DNA of 64,000 nucleotides from Cepaea nemoralis (GCA_014155875.1 JACEFZ010013534.1:1159501-1223500), one strand, 5' to 3'. Counted from the first letter of the stretch, positions 9,214-22,457 are shown. The notes: a model not told the origin generated them from the letters alone. Translations and numbers: made by a program.

Positions 9214-11433
9214 TCATCCATGCCATGTGGCCAAGCCATCCAGGTATTTTTCTCTCGGTCTTCCTCTTGGTCTGTTCCCCTCGATCTTGCCAGTTGTCAC
9301 TAAGTTCTCCAACCCATTTCTTCTCATAACATGTCCAAAAATGTTTGACTGTCTACGTCTAATTTCTCTAATCAGTCTACGATGTTCATTTGTCTCCTGT
9401 AGTACTTGGTCGTTAGTTTTTCTGTCTGCCCATGGTATTCTTTGCATTTTCCTCAGAAACCACATTTCTGCAGCCATCAGATGCTTTTCAGCTTGACTGC
9501 TCATTGTCCAAGTTTCACATCCATACAAAAGAACAGGCTCTATGTATCCCCTCAACACTCTTTTTCTCGTTTCAATTGACATCTTTTTATTGGTCAGAAT
9601 GTTTTTCATCTTGCTAAAGGCTACTTTCGCCATGGCGATTCTTGTTCTAATCTCTTCAAGGCATCTCCCATCAGATGTTATAACTGTTCCAAGATAATTG
9701 TACCGATTCACTTGTTGAAGAATATTTCCATTTACTCGTATATTACATTGTGGCACTTCTTCCTTCCTACTGACGACCATAACCTGAGTCTTTTTACAAT
9801 TTAATTCTAACCCCAGTTGCTCACTGTGTACAACAACCGCATCTACTAATTGTTGCAGGTCCTGCGCATTGTCTGCAATTAATACTGTATCATCTGCATA
9901 TCTAATGTTATTGATGTTTCGTCCTCCAATTCTGATTCCATTTATATCCTCTACATTTCTGAAAATATTTTCACTGTACAGGGAAAAAAGATCTGGAGAC
10001 ATCACACATCCCTGCCTAACACCTCTCTTAATTGGCTGATACTGTCCCACTTCATTATCAATCCTTATTGCAGCTTGTTGTTTCCAATATATGTTTTTTA
10101 TAAGTCTAATGTCTTTCCCATCAATTTGTAGATCTGCAAGCATATCCACCATGCTGACATGTCTAACGCTATCAAAAGCCTTTGTATAGTCAATAAAGCA
10201 AAGATGTATATCCTTGTTTACTTCTATAGCACGTTCAATAACTGTTCGCAGCATATACACAGCATTTACTGTACCCTTTCCTTCTACAAACCCGCATTGT
10301 TCTTCCCCTATTTCAGGTTGTATCTTCTTCCTCATTCTTTGCATGATAATTCTTAGCAAAATCTTTGTGATGTGACTCATTATACTAATTGTTCTATGTT
10401 GATCACATTCCAAGGTTCCTGATTTCTTTGGGATTGCAATAAATATAGAGTTACATAATTCAGGAGGTATATCTCCAGTATCATATAATGTGTTCAGCAG
10501 TCTGGTGACTTGATCTATTCCAAATTCTTCTAAAGCTTTAATCATTTCTGTTGTGATGTTATCTGCACCGGGGGCCTTGCCAGCTTTCATATGCTTAAGA
10601 ACATTTCGAACCTCCATCTCCAAAATTGGCGGTCCTTCATTATTAAATCTAATATCATAATGTTCGTCTCTGTTATCATCATAAAGGTTTTTCACATAAT
10701 CTGTCCATACCTGTAGAATCTGGTCTTTTTCTATTATGATTTTGCCATCTTCAGTTTTTAGACACCCTGTTGATGTACTTGTTCTTTTATTAGTAAGTTC
10801 CTGAATTCGTTTGTGCACTAATTTGGTATTTTGACTGTTGTGTTGGCTTTCAATTTCTAAGCACTTTTCCTCAAGCCATGCTTCTTTTGCCTCCTTACAT
10901 AATGTTCTGACTTGTCTGTGAATTTCTTCATATTTGACAGAATTATTTTTGTTGAGTCTTCTTGTTTCCATGAGGTGTAAAATTTCTTCAGTCATCCATT
11001 TCTTACGACCCACCTTCTTTAATTTTGGAATAGTTGTTTCTGCAGCCACATTGATTGAATTCTTCAACGTTTCCCATTGATCATCCACATCCTGGAATAG
11101 GATCTCTAGATCAGACAAAATTTCGAATCTGTTCTGTACTTCTATGTTGAATTTGTTTTGTATTTCCTTGTCATTACTCAATGTACACAAATCATATTTA
11201 GTGTTTCCTGTTATATACTTGACTTTCTTCAACTTTATCCTCAATGTTCCTGTGAGTAATCTGTGGTCACTATAACAATCAGCACTGGGAACTGTTTTTG
11301 CTATTGTTAATGCGTTTCTAAATCTTCTGCTAATGAGAATGTAGTCAATCTGGTTTCTAATCCTGCTTTCAGGACTCCTCCATGTCCATAATCTTCTAGG
11401 GTGTTGTTTGAACCAGGTGTTTCCTACAATCAT
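9214..11433 (-). CDS. RTE-like LINE polyprotein (endonuclease C-terminus and reverse transcriptase)
   Basis: A 739-residue frame counted from its first ATG (MIVGNTWFKQH). The same frame is open further upstream to about 11690 without an ATG and includes the endonuclease catalytic motif GDFNAKVGNQGD. Early motifs are IDYILISRR and YSDHRLLTG (catalytic SDH of the AP endonuclease). The reverse transcriptase follows, with FIAIPKK, EEQCGFVEGKGT, CFIDYTKAFDSV, KRGVRQGCVMSPDLFSLY and the catalytic box IRYADDTVLIADN intact. The C-terminal part contains YIEPVLLYGCETWTMSSQ and GHVMRRNGLENL. It copies its own RNA into genomic DNA at a nick made by the endonuclease. Only one frame break is seen in the element, at about 11690, so this is the best preserved RTE-like copy in the window. 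Whether it is active is unknown. Confidence 0.85.
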   Translation of the reverse strand: MIVGNTWFKQHPRRLWTWRSPESRIRNQIDYILISRRFRNALTIAKTVPSADCYSDHRLLTGTLRIKLKKVKYITGNTKYDLCTLSNDKEIQNKFNIEVQNRFEILSDLEILFQDVDDQWETLKNSINVAAETTIPKLKKVGRKKWMTEEILHLMETRRLNKNNSVKYEEIHRQVRTLCKEAKEAWLEEKCLEIESQHNSQNTKLVHKRIQELTNKRTSTSTGCLKTEDGKIIIEKDQILQVWTDYVKNLYDDNRDEHYDIRFNNEGPPILEMEVRNVLKHMKAGKAPGADNITTEMIKALEEFGIDQVTRLLNTLYDTGDIPPELCNSIFIAIPKKSGTLECDQHRTISIMSHITKILLRIIMQRMRKKIQPEIGEEQCGFVEGKGTVNAVYMLRTVIERAIEVNKDIHLCFIDYTKAFDSVRHVSMVDMLADLQIDGKDIRLIKNIYWKQQAAIRIDNEVGQYQPIKRGVRQGCVMSPDLFSLYSENIFRNVEDINGIRIGGRNINNIRYADDTVLIADNAQDLQQLVDAVVVHSEQLGLELNCKKTQVMVVSRKEEVPQCNIRVNGNILQQVNRYNYLGTVITSDGRCLEEIRTRIAMAKVAFSKMKNILTNKKMSIETRKRVLRGYIEPVLLYGCETWTMSSQAEKHLMAAEMWFLRKMQRIPWADRKTNDQVLQETNEHRRLIREIRRRQSNIFGHVMRRNGLENLVTTGKIEGNRPRGRPREKYLDGLATWHG

Positions 11434-11669
11434 TTCCTGTTCTTTTGCCCACTCAACGAGTCTGTATCCTCTTTCATTTCTCTCTCCTAAACCATAGTTT
11501 CCTACTGTGTATCTATCTCCTTGATTTCCTACTTTTGCATTGAAGTCCCCTATTATGATGGTTATTTCTGAATTTTTACATTTCTTTAAGGCAGACTCTA
11601 TGTCATTATAAAATTCTTCTACACTATCTTCACTGGATTCTCCTGTTGGGGCATATACTTGAATAATAT

Positions 11670-11864
11670 TTATGTTAAAGGTCTGCCACTTAATTTAACT
11701 AGTAGAACTCTGTCCGACACGGCCCAATATCCTTGAATAGATTTTGATGTTTTCCTGTCCAGAATAATTGCCACTCCCCTATGACGAACTTCACCTCCAG
11801 AATAAATAATCTTGAAATCTTCTTCTATCTTGATGCCTGCTCCTGTCCATCTCGTTTCGCACAT
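11670..11864 (-). pseudogene. RTE-like LINE endonuclease, N-terminal segment (frameshifted)
   Basis: Encodes CETRWTGAGIKIEEDF, GVAIILDRKTS and VSDRVLLVKLSGRP, which match the N-terminal AP-endonuclease segment of the copy at 44.5 kb (SETRWKGAG, GVAIILDKQTS, VSDRVLLVKLNGRP). It ends at a stop caused by a one-base deletion. The following residues (NIIQVYAPTG) continue in the next frame and lead into the main polyprotein. Confidence 0.8.
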
Positions 11865-14800
11865 ACCTAAGATATTAATTTTTTCCCTTTCAATTTCTTG
11901 TTTTATGTTCTCTAATGTTCATTATCATCACCATCACCGTCATTATCATCACTATTACCGTCATTATCATCACTATTACGGCCACAACCAACACCGTCAT
12001 TATCATCATTATCACTGTCATTATCATAACTATTACCGCCACCACTATCACCGTCATTATCATCACTATTACTGTCATTATCATCACTATTACCGTCATC
12101 ACTATTACCGTCATTATCATCACTATCACCGTCATTATCATCACTATCACCGTCATTATCATCACTATAACCGTCATTGTCATCACTATCACCGTCATTA
12201 TCATCACTATTACCGTCATTATCATCACTATCACCGTCATTATCATCACTATTACTGTCGTTATCATCACTATTACCGTCATTACTATTACCGACATTAT
12301 CATCACTATCACCGTCATTATCATCACTATCACCGTCATTATCATCACTATTACCGTCATCACTATTACCGTCATCACTATTACCGTCATTATCATCACT
12401 CTCACCATCATTATCATCAATATCACTGTCATTATCATCACTATTACCATCATCACTATTACCGTCATTATCATCACTATCACAGTCATTATCATCACTA
12501 TTACCGTCATTATCATCACTATTACCGTCATTATCATCACTATTACCGTCATTATCATCACTATTAACGTCATCACTATTACAGTCATTATCATCACTAT
12601 CACCGTCATTATCATCACTATTACCGTCATTATCATCACTATTACCGTCATCACTATTACCGTCATTATCATCACTATCACCGTCATTATCATCACTATT
12701 ACCGTCATTATCATCACCATCACCGTCATTATCATCACTATTACCGTCATTATCATCACCATTACCGTCATTATCATCACTATTACGGCCACAACCAACA
12801 CCGTCATTATCATCATTATCACCGTCATTATCATCACTATTACCGCCACCACTATCACCGTCATTATCATCACTATTACCGTCATTATCGTCACTATCAC
12901 CGTCATTATCATCACTATCACCGTCATTATCATCACTATCACCGTCATTATCATCACTATTACTGTCGTTATCGTCACTATTACCGTCATCACTATTACC
13001 GACATTATCATCACTATCAACGTCATTATCATCACTATCACCGTCATTATCATATCTATCACCGTCATTATCATCACTATTACTGTCGTTATCATCACTA
13101 TTACCGTCATCACTATTACCGTCATTATCATCACTCTCACCGTCATTATCGTCACTATCACTGTCATTATCATCACTATTACCATCATCACTATTACCGT
13201 CATTATCATCACTATCACCGTCATTATCATCACTATTACCGTCATTATCATCACTATTACCGTCATTATCATCACTATCGTCGTCATTATCATCACTATT
13301 ACCGTCATTATCATCAATACCATCGTCATTATCATCACTATCACCGTCATTATAATCACTATTACCGTCATCACTATTACCGTCATCACTATTACCGTCA
13401 TTATCATCACTATCACCGTCATTATCATCACTATTATCGTCATTATCATCAATATTACCGTCATCACTATCACCGTCATTATCATCACTATTACCGTCAT
13501 TATCATCACTATCACCGTCATTATCATCACTATTACCGTCATTATCATCACTATTACCGTCATCACTATTACCGTAATTATCATCACTACCACCGTCATT
13601 ATCATCACTATCACCGTCATTATCATCAGTATTACCGACATTATCAAAACTATCACCGGCATTATCATCACAATCACCGTCATTATCATAACTATTACCG
13701 CTATCACTATCACCGTCATTATCATCTCTATTACCGCTATCACTATCACCGTCATTATCATCCCTATTACCGCTATCACAATCACCGTCATTATCATCAA
13801 TATCTCCGTCATTATCATCATTATTACCGTCATCACAATTACCGTCATTATCATCACTATCAACGTCATTATCATCACTATTACCGTCATCACCATCACC
13901 GTCATTATCATCACTATTACAGTCATCACCATCACCGTCATTATCATCATCGTCATTACCATCAATATTACCGTCATTATCATCAATAACACCATCATTA
14001 TCATCACCGTCATTATCATCAATATCATCTTCATTATCATCAATATTACCGTCATCACTATTACCATCCTTATCATCACCATAACCGTCATTACCATCAC
14101 TATTACCGTCATCACCATCACCGTCATTATCATCACTATTACCGTCATCACCATCACCGTCATTATCATCACTATTACCGTCATCACTATAACCGTCATT
14201 ACCATCACTATTACCGTCATCACCATCACCGTCATTATCATCACTGTCACTATCAGCACTATAACCGTCATTATCATCACTATTACCGACATCACCATCA
14301 CCGTCATTATCATCACTATTACCGTCATCACCATCACCGTCATTATGATCACCATCACCGTCATTATCATCACTATTACCGTCACCACCATCACCGTCAT
14401 TATCATCACTATTACGGTCATCACCATCACCGTCATTATCATCACTATTACCGTCATCACCATCACCGTCATTATTATCACTATCACCGTCATTATCATC
14501 ACTATTACCGTCATCACCATCACCGTTATTATCATCACTATTACCGTCATCACCATCACCGTCATTATGATCACCATCACCGTCATTATCATCACTATTA
14601 CCGCCACCACCATCACCGTCATTATCATCACTATTACGATCATCACCATCACCGTCATTATCATCACTATTACCGTCATCACCATCACCGTTATTATCAT
14701 CACTATTACCGTCATCACCATCACCGTCATTATCATCACCACTACCGACATCACTATTTCAGCCAACACCATATCCGTCATTATCATCACCATCACCGTC

Positions 14801-16199
14801 ATTATCATCACCATCACCGTCATTATCATCACCATGATCGTCATTATCATCACCATCACCGTCTTTATCATCACCATCACCGTCATTATCATCACTATTA
14901 CCGTCATCACTATTACCGTCATTATCATCACTATTACCGTCATTATCATCACTATTACCGTCATTATCATCACTATTACCGTCATCACTATTACCGCCAC
15001 CCAAATCACCGTCATTATCATCACTATTACCGTCATCACCATAACCGTCATTATCATCACTATTAAAGTCATCAACATTACCACTACTACCATCACCGTC
15101 ATTATCATCACTATTACCGGCATCACCATCACCATCATTATCATCACCATCACCGTCATTATCATCACCATCACCGTCATTATCATCACCATTACCTTCA
15201 TTATCATCACCATCACCGACATTATCACCACTATTACCGTCATTATCATCACTATTACCGTAATCACAATCACCGTCATTATCATCACTATTATCGTCAT
15301 CACAATCACCGTCATTATCATCACTATTACCGCCACCACCATCACTATCATTATCATCACTATTACCGCCATCACCATCACCGTCATTATCACCACCATC
15401 ACCGTCATTAACATCACTATTACCGTCATTATCATCATCGTCATTATTATCACTATTCCCTTATTATCATCACCTTAATTATCAGCACTATTACCGTCAC
15501 CACCATCACTGTCACTATCATCACTATTACTGACATCACCATCACCGTCATTATCATCACTATTACCGTCATTATCATCACTATTGCCGTCATTATCATC
15601 ACTATTACCGTCATTATCATCACTATTACCGTCACCAACATCACTGTCCTTATCATCACTATTATCGTAATCACCATCACCGTCATTATCATCACTATTA
15701 CCGTCACCACCATTACTGTCATTATCATCACTATTATCGTCACCACCATCACTGTCATTATCATCACTATTACCGTCACTACCATCACTGTCATTATCAT
15801 CACTATTATCGTCATCACCATCACTGTCATTATCATCACTATTACCGTCACCACCATCACTGTCATTATCATCACTATTACCGCCACCACCAACACCGTC
15901 ATTTTCATCACTGTCACCGTCATTATCATCACTATTACTGCCACCACCATCACCGTCATTATCATCACAACTACCGCCACCACCATCACCGTCATTATCA
16001 TCACTACTACCGCCACCACCATCACCGTCATTATACTCACCGTCACCGTCATTATCAATCATAACTATTACCGTCATTATCATAACTATTACCGTCATTA
16101 TCATGACTATTACCGCCATCACCATCACCGTCATTATCATCACTGTCACCGTCATTATCATCACTGTCACCGTCATTGTCATCACTGTCACCGTCATTA

Positions 16200-16435
16200 T
16201 CATCAATGTCAACGTCATTATCAGCACTATTACCGTCACCACCATCACCGTCATTATCATCACCATCACCGTCATTATCATCACTGTCAACGTCATTATC
16301 AGCACTATTACCGTCACCACCATCACCGTCATTATCATCACCATCACCGTCATTATCATCACTGTCAACGTCATTATCAGCACTATTACCGTCACCACCA
16401 TCACCGTCATTATCATCACCATCACCATCATTCTT
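16200..16435. repeat. 78-bp higher-order repeat inside Sat-B
   Basis: The variant TCAGCACTATTACCGTCACC recurs at 16221, 16299 and 16377, a constant 78-bp spacing, with the sequence between conserved. Three copies. Confidence 0.85.
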
Positions 16436-16581
16436 ATCACTGTCTCTGTCATTATCATCACTGTCACCGTCATTGTCATCGCTGTCACCGTCATTATTAT
16501 CACTGTCACCGTCATTATCATCACTGTCACCGTCATTATCATCACTGTCACCGTCATTATCATCACTGTCACCGTCATTAT

Positions 16582-16821
16582 CATCACTATCCCTGTCATT
16601 ATCATCACTATTACCGTCACCACCATCACCGTCATTATCATCACTGTCACCGTCATTATCATCACTATTACCTTCATTATCATCACTGTCACCGTCATTA
16701 TCATCACTATCCCTGTCATTATCATCACTATTACCGTCACCACCATCACCGTCATTATCATCACTATTACCTTCATTATCATTACTGTCACCATCATTAT
16801 CATCACTATTACCGTCATTAT
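16582..16821. repeat. 120-bp duplication inside Sat-B
   Basis: The rare variant ATCCCTGTCATTATC occurs at 16589 and 16709, 120 bp apart, with matching flanks (ACTGTCACCGTCATTATC before, ACTATTACCGTCACCACC after). The outer limits are approximate. Confidence 0.7.
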
Positions 16822-17880
16822 TATCACTGTCACCGTCATTATCATCACTGTCACCGTCATTATCATCACTATTACCGCCACCACCATCACCGTCATTATC
16901 ATCACTATTACCGCCACCACCATCACCGTTATTATCATCACTGTCACCGTTATTATCATCACTGTCACCGTCATTATCATCACTATTACCGTCACAACCA
17001 TCACCGTCATTATCATCACTATTACCGCCACCACCATCACCGTTATTATCATCACTGTCACCGTTATTATCATCACTGTCACCGTCATTATCATCACTAT
17101 TACCGTCACCACCATCACCGTCATTATCATCACTATTACCGTCACCACCATCACCGTCATTATCATTACTGTCATCGTCATTATCATCACTATTATCGCT
17201 ACCACCATCACCGTCATTTTCATCACTATTACCGTCACCACCATCACCGTCATTATCATCACTATTACCGCCACCATCATCACCGTCATTATCATCACTA
17301 TTACCGCCACCACCATCACTGTCATTATCATCACTATTACCGCCACACCATCACCGTCATTATCATCACTATTACCGCCACCACCATCACTGTCATTATC
17401 ATCACTATTACCGCCACCACCATCACCGTCATTATCATCACTATTACCGCCACCACCATCACTGTCATTATCATCACTATTACCGCTACCACCATCACCG
17501 TCATTATCATCACTATTACCGCCACCACCATCACTGTCATTATCATCACTATTACCGCCACCACCATCACTGTCATTATCATCACTATTACCGCCACCAC
17601 CATCACTGTCATTATCATCACTATTACCGCCACCATCATCACCGTCATTATCATCACTATTACCGCCACCACCATCACTGTCATTATCATCACTATTACC
17701 GCCACCACCATCACCGTCATTATCATCACTATTACCGCCACCACCATCACTGTCATTATCATCACTATTACAGCCACCACCATCACCGTTATTATCATCA
17801 TTGTCACCGTCATTATCATCACTATTACCGCCACCATCATCACCGTCATTATCATCACTATTACCGCCACCACCATCACC

Positions 17881-19428
17881 GTCATTATCATCATTGACAC
17901 CGTCAATATCATCACTATTACCGTCATTATCATCACCGTCATTATCATCATTGACACCGTCAATATCATCACTATCACCGTCATTATCATCACCGTCATT
18001 ATCATCACTATTACCGCCACCACCATCACCGTCATTATCATCATTGACACCGTCAATATCATCACTATTACCGTCATTATCATCACCGTCATTATCATCA
18101 TTGACACCGTCAATATCATCACTATCACCGTCATTATCATCACCGTCATTATCATCACTATTACCGCCACCACCATCACCGTCATTATCATCATTGACAC
18201 CGTCAATATCATCACTATCACCGTCATTATCATCACCGTCATTATCATCACTATTACCGCCACCACCATCACCGTCATTATCATCACTATTACCGCCACC
18301 ACCATCACCGTCATTATCATCACTATTACCGCCACCACCATCACCGTTATTATCATCATTGACACCGTCAATATCATCACTATTACCGCCACCATCATCA
18401 CCGTCATTATCATCACTATTACCGCCACCATCATCACCGTCATTATCATCACTATTACCGCCACCACCATCACTGTCATTATCATTACTATTACCGCCAC
18501 CACCATCACCGTCATTATCATCACTATTACCGCCACCACCATCACTGTCATTATCATCACTATTACCGCCACCACCATCACCGTCATTATCATCACTATT
18601 ACCGCCACCATCATCACCGTCATTATCATCACTATTACCGCCACCACCATCACCGTCATTATCATCATTGACACCGTCAATATCATCACTATTACCGTCA
18701 TTATCATCACCGTCATTATCATCATTGACACCGTCAATATCATCACTATCACCGTCATTATCATCACCGTCATTATCATCACTATTACCGCCACCACCAT
18801 CACCGTCATTATCATCATTGACACCGTCAATATCATCACTATTACCGTCATTATCATCACCGTCATTATCATCATTGACACCGTCAATATCATCACTATC
18901 ACAGTCATTATCATCACCGTCATTATCATCACTATTACCGCCACCACCATCACCGTCATTATCATCATTGACACCGTCAATATCATCACTATCACCGTCA
19001 TTATCATCACCGTCATTATCATCACTATTACCGCCACCACCATCACCGTCATTATCATCACTATTACCGCCACCACCATCACCGTCATTATCATCACTAT
19101 TACCGCCACCACCATCACCGTTATTATCATCATTGACACCGTCAATATCATCACTATTACCGCCACCATCATCACCGTCATTATCATCACTATTACCGCC
19201 ACCACCATCACCGTCATTATCATCACTATTACCGCCACCATCATCACCGTCATTATCATCACTATTACCGCCACCACCATCACCGTTATTATCATCACTA
19301 TCACCGTCATTATCATCACTATTACCACCACCACCATCACCGTCATTATCATCACTGTCATCGTCATTATCATCACTATTACCGCCACCATCATCACCGT
19401 CATTATCATCACTATTACCGCCACCACC
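17881..19428. repeat. 774-bp direct duplication inside Sat-B
   Basis: The marker ATTGACACCGTCAATATC and its surrounding order of 21- and 36-bp variants repeat with an exact 774-bp offset (for example GACACC at 17896/18670 and at 18361/19135). The copies differ at only a few positions, one being CACCGTC versus CACAGTC near 18900. 774 is a multiple of 3 and of neither 21 nor 36, so the duplication spans a mixture of unit types. Confidence 0.85.
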
Positions 19429-20667
19429 ATCACCGTCATTATCATCACTATTACCGCCACCACCATCACCGTCATTATCATCATTGACATCGTCAATATC
19501 ATCACTATTACCGCCACCATCATCACCGTCATTATCATCACTATTACCGCCACCACCATCACCGTCATTATCATCACTATTACCGCCACCACCATCACCG
19601 TCATTATCATCACTATTACCGCCACCACCATCACCGTCATTATCATCACTATTACCGCCACCACCATCACCGTCATTATCATCACTATTACCGCCACCAT
19701 CATCACCGTCATTATCATCACTATTACCGCCACCATCATCACCGTCATTATCATCACTGTCATCGTCATTATCATCACTATTACCAACACCTTCATCACC
19801 GTCATTATCATCACTGTCATCGTCATTATCATCACTATTACCGCCACCATCATCACCGTCATTATCATCACTGTCATCGTCATTATCATCACTATTACCG
19901 CCACCATCATCACCGTCATTATCATCACTGTCACCGTCATTATCATCACTGTCATCGTCATTATCATCACTATTACCGCCACCACCATCACCGTCATTAT
20001 CATCACTATTACCGCCACCACCATCACCGTCATTATCATCATTGACACCGTCAATATCATCACTATTACCGCCACCACCATCACCGTCATTATCATCATT
20101 GACACCGTCAATATCATCGCTATTACCGCCACCACTATCACCGTCATTATCATCATTGACACCGTCAATATCATCACTATTACCGCCACCACTATCACCG
20201 TCATTATCATCATTGACACCGTCAATATCATCACTATCACCGTCATTATCATCACCGTCATTATCATCACTATTACCGCCACCACCATCACCGTCATTAT
20301 CATCACTATTACCGCCACCACCATCACCGTCATTATCATCACTATTACCGCCACCACCATCACCGTCATTATCATCATTGACACCGTCAATATCATCACT
20401 ATCACCGTCATTATCATCACTATTACCGCCACCACTATCACCGTCATTATCATTATTGACACCGTCAATATCATCACTATTACCGTCATCACTATTACCG
20501 CCACCACCATCACCGTCATTATCATCACTGTCACCGTCATTATCATCACTGTCACCGTCATTATCATCACTATTACCGTCACCACCATCACCGTCATTAT
20601 CATCACTATTACAGCCACCACCATCACCGTCATTATCATCACTTTCACCGTCATTATCATCACTATT

Positions 20668-20698
<31 letters not shown>

Positions 20699-20889
20699 TC
20701 ATCATCATCACCGCCACCACCATCACAGTCATTGTCATCAACATCAACGTTATCACCATCACCTTCAACACCATCACCGTCATAACTAATACCGTCAACA
20801 ACATCCCAATCTTCATCATCACCGTAAACAACATCATCGTCATCAACATCACCGTCAACACCATCACCGTCAACACTGACACCATCATT

Positions 20890-21125
20890 ATCATCACTAT
20901 CAACATCATCACTGTTAAGATTTTCCCCGTCAACACTATAACCGTCATTATCATCACAGTTATTATTATCACCGTCATTATCATTAACGTCAACAGCATC
21001 AACATCAACATCATCACTGTTAAGATTTTCCCCGTCAACACTATAACCGTCATTATCATCACAGTTATTATTATCACCGTCATTATCATTAACGTCAACA
21101 GCATCAACATCAACATCATCACCGA
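20890..21125. repeat. 105-bp tandem duplication at the right edge of Sat-B
   Basis: The non-satellite-like marker GTTAAGATTTTCCCCGTC occurs at 20914 and 21019, 105 bp apart. The rest of the unit (ACTATAACCGTCATTATC, AACGTCAACAGCATC) is repeated in the same order. Confidence 0.85.
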
Positions 21126-21171
21126 CAACACTATCACTAACATCACCATCATAACCATCCCCGTCAATAGC

Positions 21172-21420
21172 ATCCATCCATCATGTATCATGCCTATAAA
21201 CGTGGTCGGTCGTGTTTTGCCATCTCACTCGATCACCAGAGTTGTGGATCAGCTCCGTGTTCCTGTCACGACCATGCCGCGTGGCCAAGCCATCAAGGTA
21301 TTTACTTCTCAGTCTTCCCCTTGGTCTCTTCCCTTCGATCTTGCCAGTTGACACCAAGTTCTCCAAGTCATTTCTTCTCATAACATGACCAAAATATGTT
21401 GACTGTCTACGTCTAATGAC
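21172..21420 (-). mobile_element. RTE-like LINE, 3'-terminal fragment
   Basis: The minus strand encodes MRRNDLENLVSTGKIEGKRP and a C-terminal segment ending a few bases before the tail, matching the ends of the copies at 9.1 and 50.4 kb. Its 3' tail is (ATGG)n in element sense (forward CATCCATCCATCATG) and passes without a gap into Sat-B. Confidence 0.85.
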
Positions 21421-21835
21421 TCTATAGTCTGTTTTTTTTTGTTGCCCAATGTAAACATCTTAAAATTATGAGATTTAATATATAACCTTATCATTATGTC
21501 CACCCAACAAAAAATATTTTGTTCTGGAGATTTTACAGCAGATTTCAAAGTTTTTGTATATGCGGTATATAATTTACGAGTCTGAGATGAAATTCATAAT
21601 TTTAAATGTATTACAGCGTAGCCAGACAATCAGCGCTCAATGTTGAATATTTTCACGGGATTGGCCTTATGCCGCCAACTCCCCGCGTTGTTTTAAACTA
21701 GGACTTTTCAGAGGTGTCTCAAAATGTGGGTTATTTCATGAAACCTGATTAATATGTTTTTTTTTTGACATCTTACCACTTATCGCTAACATTGAAATGT
21801 GTGAATATTTTTCAATGGGATTGAATGCGAAATTG
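21421..21835. other. Probable 5' part of the interrupted Tc1/mariner-like transposon
   Basis: No repeat match. The frame immediately left of the LTR element (...GIECEIV) is open across the insertion site into the transposase frame on the other side, so this stretch may be its 5' end. No terminal inverted repeat was identified. Confidence 0.4.
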
Positions 21836-21840
21836 TGTAT

Positions 21841-22447
21841 TGTCAGAGTCCTATTTAGTAGCTCTGTCTAGCTCGCTGGACTTTGGCAGGCAAATTACAA
21901 CATCTACAACACATCTACTAAGAACACATGAATGCAATCGGAAACTGGCAGGAGCTATCTCCTGAACAATCATTTATTACAATATATATTACAGGCTGAC
22001 AACATAGTCGCACTTCACGCTCAAACAATCGTTCACCACTAACAGCCACGCGCTAGCTCACAATGGCGATCTTTACACTGTCGCCCGCATGATCATTCAC
22101 AATCACAACTTCACATCATCCCGCACATATCACAATTAGCACATTCCTCGAATATCACTACACAACGTTCATCTCCATCTATCCGCCACAACCACTATCG
22201 TTCTATCGTTCTAGCGTTCTCTAGATCTCCACACGTCCGTCTCTATTCGCTGCCTCACACACACTGCCTCTCTCCTGGTTGACCTTCCCACATCACGTGG
22301 CTCTATTCACGGGATTCTTGCCTGACCGTCCGCTAGCCAAGCCGTGGCGTCTCTTACTGCCCTTTACCTCAGTCATGCTTACACTGACTCTCGCTTACAT
22401 ACCGGCACTTACATTCTTCCTTACATATGTCATATAAGACCATGACA
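21841..22447 (-). repeat. LTR (3' LTR in element sense)
   Basis: 607 bp, with TG...CA ends. Nearly identical to 26584-27190. Differences noticed: one extra T in CTATTTAGTAG, one missing A in TTTGGCAGG, TCTAGCG versus AATAGCG, and ACATATGTC versus ACATGTGTC. Confidence 0.93.
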
Positions 22448-22457
22448 TTCTCCCCCC
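22448..22457 (-). other. Polypurine tract of the LTR element
   Basis: On the minus strand GGGGGGAGAA directly abuts the 3' LTR. This is the expected primer for plus-strand DNA synthesis. Confidence 0.8.

Larger units (their letters stand above)
9116..11915 (-). mobile_element. RTE-like LINE, nearly full-length copy inside Sat-B
   Basis: A minus-strand non-LTR retrotransposon of about 2.8 kb. In order it has an AP-type endonuclease (11915 down to about 11250), a linker, a reverse transcriptase and a short C-terminal segment. It ends within a few bases of its stop codon in a (ATTG)n tail. The 5' end is cut in the first residues of the endonuclease domain. Sat-B lies directly on both sides, so it inserted into an existing array. 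TCATTATCATCAC occurs at both borders, but the repeat itself makes that uninformative as a target duplication. Short tandem 3' tails and almost no 3' UTR are known for the RTE clade. Confidence 0.85.
11916..21171. repeat. Sat-B tandem repeat, main block (9.3 kb)
   Basis: From 11.9 to about 15.4 kb the array is mostly the 21-bp unit ACCGTCATTATCATCACTATT with ATCACC variants. From about 16.9 to 20.6 kb the dominant form is a 36-bp unit in which ACCGCCACCACCATC (15 bp) is joined to the 21-mer, plus a third variant with ATTGACACCGTCAATATC. The + strand is almost free of G except in ACCGTC, so there is about one CpG per unit and strong strand asymmetry. Because units are multiples of three and lack stops, open frames of 1,187, 1,560, 1,284 and 1,900 codons appear on both strands. 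The right end grades into looser GAT/CAT-rich sequence and then the tail of another RTE-like LINE. Confidence 0.95.

Noticed and set aside
9103..11928. TCATTATCATCAC on both sides of the RTE-like LINE as a proven target-site duplication
   Set aside because: The word is part of the satellite unit and would be found at both borders by default.
11890..15478. Two 1,187-codon frames on opposite strands, one hydrophobic (Met-Ile-Met-Thr-Val), one Ile-Thr-Val rich
   Set aside because: They cover the same Sat-B DNA on both strands with near-equal length, which is expected for a repeat and not for a gene.
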